Source: Planctomycetaceae bacterium (GTDB lineage: Bacteria; Planctomycetota; Planctomycetia; Pirellulales; Pirellulaceae). Taken from it: DNA of 8,279 nucleotides. The position numbers were made by a program, and so were the translations under genes. The notes beneath the pieces are model-generated. The model made no database searches. It had not been told where the DNA came from and saw only the letters and a list, made by a program, of their open reading frames with translations. Shown here in pieces: positions 4,778 to 8,279 of the stretch; positions within the stretch are counted from its first letter, which is position 1, and each line of letters starts with the position of its first letter. Location of the stretch: the NCBI GenBank assembly GCA_007695205.1, contig REEF01000289.1, positions 1-8,279 of the forward strand, in the 5' to 3' direction.

Positions 4778-7383
4778 CAACAAATTGGCGCGACGTTCTG
4801 ATCGCGTATCTTCACGACCCGCCGGACAAGGCGATGCAGATCCGCGGGCACGAGTCGCGAGCCCGCAAGTACTTGCGTGTTGCACTCGGGGACGATGTGT
4901 CGGAATCGGAATTGAAAGACCCCTCCGATCCGTTGGCCGCGATCGCCGAGCGGCTGCCCGCCCCACACTGGGAGACATTGAAGGTATCCGCGGACGAGTG
5001 CGAATTCGTCACGTGGCATCCGCTGTCCGGGGCTGAAAAGCGGCTGTTCGTCTCCGAGTGGAGCCCGTCCGACATCGCGGGCACGATCGAACAACTTGTC
5101 CAATCGATCGACGACACCGAACGCCGGTTCCTGGTGCTGTGGCGTGGACTTGCCGAAAAGCTCGCGATCGATCATCACGATACGTTCGAGCGTCTTCCGG
5201 CTGACACGCGGGTACCCGATCATACCCTCTGGCAACATCTTGACACGACGGCGGCGTTGAAGGCGGCCGAAGCGGGAAGTTCGTCCAATGCGGCATTCCT
5301 GTCGTTTTCGCTCGGACCGGTCCAGCCCTTTATTGCGGCCGCTCGTTCCCTGCGCGATCTATGGTCGGGCAGCATGATCCTGGCTCGGCTGACTTTCGAA
5401 GGCATGTTACCCGTCATCGAGCAATTCGGTCCGACGGCGCTGGTCTATCCCGCGTTGCGCGGACTCCCATGGCTGGACCTCTGGCTGCGTGATAAGCGGG
5501 GCCTTGGAAAAGCGATTCCGGCTCCGTCCTCCGAGCGGCGTACGGCACCCTGTATCCCCAATCGATTCCTGGCCATCGTACCATCCGGCTTAGACGGCGA
5601 TGTCGCGCGGGAAATCGCGCTGGCCTGCCGCCAGCGTGCACTGGAAGCATGGCAGCAAATCGCCCGGTCCGTACACGACGCGCTGCATCAGGAATGGGGC
5701 TCTTCGAATCCCGGCTGGGATGCACGGTGGTCGGAGCAGATCGATCACTACTTCGAGATTCGCACATCCGTACTGCCTTGGCGGGATTGCGGCGAAGCGA
5801 AGATTACCAAGTTGTTAGCCGCCGACGAGGATTTCGCCTCGGCCTTTCCCGATGCCGCGGCAGTCCGCACGCTGGCCGATGCCATTCCGCGCGATCAGCG
5901 TCCACGTTACGATCAGAAATCGGCGGGGAACTGGCAGGCCAAAGTCGAATTGTCCGCCCGGCTGATGCAAGCCCACCGCTCCATTCGGCACGTGCCGCCA
6001 TCGACCACGATTCGCTCGGAAGGCGAACAGTTTCCCCCGAAGTGCAGCCTGTTGGGTAGTTACGAGCAGATGGGACCGGCAGGACTGGACGAATCTCGCG
6101 AGTTCTGGGAGCGAGCAACGGGTTTCTCCCGAGGCGGCGTGCGGGTCCGTGACGGCGAACGCTTCAGTGCCGTTGCTTTGGTCAAGCGGTTCTGCGGTCC
6201 GTGTTACTTCCGCGACGCCTTGAGCTTGAACACCGACGATCTGCGCCATGACGACACGGCCACCGTGGCCGCCGGACTTTGGCTGGAAAACGCGGGGATT
6301 CAGCCTGACCAAGTGCGCCGAGAGCACGGCGTCTGGAGCGGCCAGTGGCTGCATTGGTCTCATCCGGATCAGGAGGATCGACAAGGCGAAGCCGAAATCC
6401 CGAGAGAACTCTGGACTACGATCGTCAGGAAACGCCGTGACCAACCGCCGCCGGCGTACTACGCCGTGTTGATGTTGGACGGCGACGACATGGGCCGCTG
6501 GCTGCGGGGAGAGAAATCGCCGCGAGTCCGGGAGATCATGCATCCCAAACTCAGAGAGTATTACGAAGAGATACCGGCCGCCCACGTCGGTTTGAACGTT
6601 CGGCGTCCCGTCGGCCCCGCCTTGCACGCCGCGATCAGCGAAGCGTTGGCCAACTTTGCCCTGCACTTCGTCCCGGAGATCGTCGAGCGGCACAAGGGCA
6701 GCTTGATCTACGCTGGCGGCGACGACGTGCTGGCGCTGCTGCCAACCAGCACCGCCTTGGCTGTTGCCAAAGAATTGAGCGACACGTTCCGCAGCGACTG
6801 GCCACGCGATGCCCACTCGGGGCGCGAGCGGCTGCTGATGGGCCAGCGCGCCACGGTCAGCGCCGGATTGGCGGTGGTTCACTACAAGGAGGATCTCCGC
6901 TTCGCACTGGATGCGGCGCGCCGAGCCGAAAAGGAGGCGAAGAACTCGGGCCGCAACGCGTTGCAGATCCACGTCTGCCGCCGTTCCGGCGAGCACGCCA
7001 CGGCGCTTTGCCCCTGGGATTTCGTGCCCACCGTCCTGAATTGGATCGAAGCCTTCGACAACAAGGCGTCCGACCGCTGGGCCTATCATCTGCGAGCCGA
7101 AGCGGAAACGTTGCAAGGGCTCAGCGTGGACGCGATGCAAGCGGAAATCAAACGGCAAGTCAATCGTGCCGAACAGCGGACGCGAGGATTATTCGGCGGC
7201 CAAGACCCGAAATCCGCCGGAGACCAACTCGCCACAGCCTTTGACGACTACCGTGCGAAAACGATGCGTCCCCCGACGGAGCACCAGCCTGCTCAGCCGC
7301 GACTGACTGACGGGGAAGCCTTCCTTCAGTTCATCACGCTTTGCCAAACCGCGTCTTTCTTGGCGCGAGGGAGGGACCAATGA
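4774..7383 (+). CDS. cmr2: Cas10/Cmr2, large subunit of the type III-B CRISPR complex
   Basis: The 869-aa protein has the usual length and order for Cmr2. An N-terminal HD-type nuclease region starts with YLHDPPDKA (12-20; His14-Asp15) and a nearby GHE (25-27). The Cmr2-typical LPADTRVPDHTLWQH lies at 141-155. The conserved GPVQPFIAAARSLRDLWSGS spans 181-200. The first Palm domain strand-turn may lie near 176-330. A probable zinc-binding pair CGPC is at 474-477. The catalytic Palm carries LDGDDMG (568-574) and the cyclase motif YAGGDDVLALLP (646-657; GGDD 648-651). A helical C-terminal domain follows. Both the HD and GGDD signatures look intact, so target RNA binding should trigger both ssDNA cleavage and cyclic oligoadenylate synthesis from ATP in the cytoplasm. 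The oligoadenylate is the expected activator of the Lon-CARF protein upstream. The stop overlaps the cmr3 start (ATGA). Confidence 0.95.
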   Translation: MTTNWRDVLIAYLHDPPDKAMQIRGHESRARKYLRVALGDDVSESELKDPSDPLAAIAERLPAPHWETLKVSADECEFVTWHPLSGAEKRLFVSEWSPSDIAGTIEQLVQSIDDTERRFLVLWRGLAEKLAIDHHDTFERLPADTRVPDHTLWQHLDTTAALKAAEAGSSSNAAFLSFSLGPVQPFIAAARSLRDLWSGSMILARLTFEGMLPVIEQFGPTALVYPALRGLPWLDLWLRDKRGLGKAIPAPSSERRTAPCIPNRFLAIVPSGLDGDVAREIALACRQRALEAWQQIARSVHDALHQEWGSSNPGWDARWSEQIDHYFEIRTSVLPWRDCGEAKITKLLAADEDFASAFPDAAAVRTLADAIPRDQRPRYDQKSAGNWQAKVELSARLMQAHRSIRHVPPSTTIRSEGEQFPPKCSLLGSYEQMGPAGLDESREFWERATGFSRGGVRVRDGERFSAVALVKRFCGPCYFRDALSLNTDDLRHDDTATVAAGLWLENAGIQPDQVRREHGVWSGQWLHWSHPDQEDRQGEAEIPRELWTTIVRKRRDQPPPAYYAVLMLDGDDMGRWLRGEKSPRVREIMHPKLREYYEEIPAAHVGLNVRRPVGPALHAAISEALANFALHFVPEIVERHKGSLIYAGGDDVLALLPTSTALAVAKELSDTFRSDWPRDAHSGRERLLMGQRATVSAGLAVVHYKEDLRFALDAARRAEKEAKNSGRNALQIHVCRRSGEHATALCPWDFVPTVLNWIEAFDNKASDRWAYHLRAEAETLQGLSVDAMQAEIKRQVNRAEQRTRGLFGGQDPKSAGDQLATAFDDYRAKTMRPPTEHQPAQPRLTDGEAFLQFITLCQTASFLARGRDQ

Positions 7384-8279
7384 CGAAGACGATCGGTTTG
7401 AAACTGGAACCCTTAGATGTTCTATTCCTGCGCGATGGGCGGCCCTTCGGGGCAGCCACGCACGGCAAGAGCACGCTGCCCATGCCCCAGACGGTGGCGG
7501 GAGCCGTATGGACCGCCTTGCTGAACGCGGCCGGCTGTGATTTCTCGCGATTTGTGGACCTTGTTCGTGGCGGCACGGAGATCCGTGAAGCCATGCAGGA
7601 AACGTGCGGAACACCCTGGATCGCAGCGGTCAAGGTCCGCGGACCGTGGCTCGCCCGCCCCATCTCCAAAGAAAATGAAATCGAAGTGCTCGTCCCTGTC
7701 CCCACCGTATTGCATGCCGAAAAGGCGACGACGACGCAGGAAGGCAATTCTCGGCTGCACCGTCTGAGTCCGCTGAGTCCCGACCGGTTGCCCGGCTGGC
7801 AGGCTCTCGAATCGTTCCCCGGGCTTTGGCCGCTTTGGTTGCGATGCAACCGGCCGACCGAACCGGCCAGCGGTTATTTGACGTCCGAAGGCCTTCGGGC
7901 GTTCTTGCACGGCGAACCGGTGACGTTAGATCAACGCGTCAAGCCGGAAGAACTGTTCGACTTCGATCGCCGCACGGGTATCGGGATCCAGCCGGATCGT
8001 CTGTCGGCGGAAGAAGGCTTGATATACGGAGCCAGTTTTCTGACCCTGCGAACCGACGTGTTCTTCTACGTCGACGTGATCGTTCCCGACGACGGCGACC
8101 ACTCGCTGCTCGACACGATCAAGACGCTGCCACTGGGCGGCGAAGGGCGACGAGTGCGATCGACGATGCTGCGGGAAGCGTACCAGTGGCCGGAGCCTGC
8201 GTCGCACGAAGGCAATCGAAAGCCGCTGCTAGTATTGACGACCCCCGGATGTTTCGCAGCGGGCTGGAGGCCGGCAGTC
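7380..8279 (+). CDS. cmr3: Cmr3, Cas5-group RAMP subunit of the type III-B complex (3' truncated by window)
   Basis: The start overlaps the cas10 stop (ATGA), and the first 300 codons are present with no stop before the window edge. Family marks are the N-terminal LEPLDVLFLRDGRPFG (9-24), the LPMPQTVAGAVWTAL stretch (33-47), RTGIGI (198-203) followed by EEGLIYGASFLTL (211-223), and the glycine-rich LGGEGR (252-257) typical of RAMP proteins. Cmr3 binds the 5' handle of the crRNA and contacts Cas10 at the foot of the Cmr complex. Usual lengths are about 320-400 aa, so most of the protein is here. The remaining cmr genes (cmr4, cmr5, cmr6, cmr1) presumably follow. Confidence 0.92.
   Translation, partial: MTKTIGLKLEPLDVLFLRDGRPFGAATHGKSTLPMPQTVAGAVWTALLNAAGCDFSRFVDLVRGGTEIREAMQETCGTPWIAAVKVRGPWLARPISKENEIEVLVPVPTVLHAEKATTTQEGNSRLHRLSPLSPDRLPGWQALESFPGLWPLWLRCNRPTEPASGYLTSEGLRAFLHGEPVTLDQRVKPEELFDFDRRTGIGIQPDRLSAEEGLIYGASFLTLRTDVFFYVDVIVPDDGDHSLLDTIKTLPLGGEGRRVRSTMLREAYQWPEPASHEGNRKPLLVLTTPGCFAAGWRPAV

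Noticed and set aside
5815..7158. Long open frame on the - strand inside cas10 (and others at 406-1332, 1978-2520 and 2427-2945)
   Set aside because: They lie opposite well-supported + strand genes, have shadow-like composition and no recognisable domains; long antisense frames are common in GC-rich DNA.
1..8279. CRISPR array or mobile element ends
   Set aside because: No regularly spaced direct repeats, transposase or flanking terminal repeats were seen; the array, if any, is outside the window.

Overview
The window is dense, GC-rich bacterial DNA with every convincing gene on the + strand. It holds the front part of a type III-B (Cmr) CRISPR locus: cas10/cmr2 and the start of cmr3. In front of these lies a four-gene accessory cassette that looks like a nucleotide-activated protease coupled to a transcription factor. 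Base composition, long unusual ECF-type sigma-factor architecture and gene style suggest a planctomycete (Pirellulales-like). That is an impression from style, not proof. No CRISPR array, cas1/cas2, rRNA or tRNA was seen.

Layout. Bases 1-158: the possible tail of an unidentified upstream reading frame, overlapped by a promoter-like element. Bases 159-308: a 49-residue two-helix membrane protein with a good ribosome binding site. Bases 309-462: a leader with a second promoter-like element and a perfect 8-bp hairpin. Bases 463-4677: a tight operon of an ECF-like sigma factor, two unrecognised proteins (270 and 373 aa), and a 458-aa protein with a Lon-type Ser-Lys protease domain followed by a CARF-like nucleotide-sensing domain. 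Bases 4678-4773: a 96-base gap with a third promoter-like element and a tiny open frame. Bases 4774-7383: Cas10 with intact HD-type and GGDD motifs. Bases 7380-8279: Cmr3, cut by the window end.

Proposed logic. Cas10 senses target RNA and makes cyclic oligoadenylate. The CARF domain of the Lon protein binds it and switches on the protease. The protease cuts one of the two middle proteins, which frees or activates the sigma factor, and the sigma factor changes transcription. The design parallels two known systems: CalpL-CalpT-CalpS (cA4-activated SAVED-Lon, anti-sigma, sigma) and the type III-E Craspase cassette (TPR-CHAT protease, Csx30, Csx31, RpoE-like sigma).

The most notable direct observation is a bipartite ECF-style promoter motif, TGTCATTT-N15-CGTWA. 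It occurs three times with identical spacing, each time in non-coding sequence: before the small membrane protein, before the sigma operon and before cas10. This suggests a local regulon in which the sigma factor drives its own operon, the Cmr effector and a small membrane protein. The regulon and its wiring are inference; the three matching elements are in the sequence.
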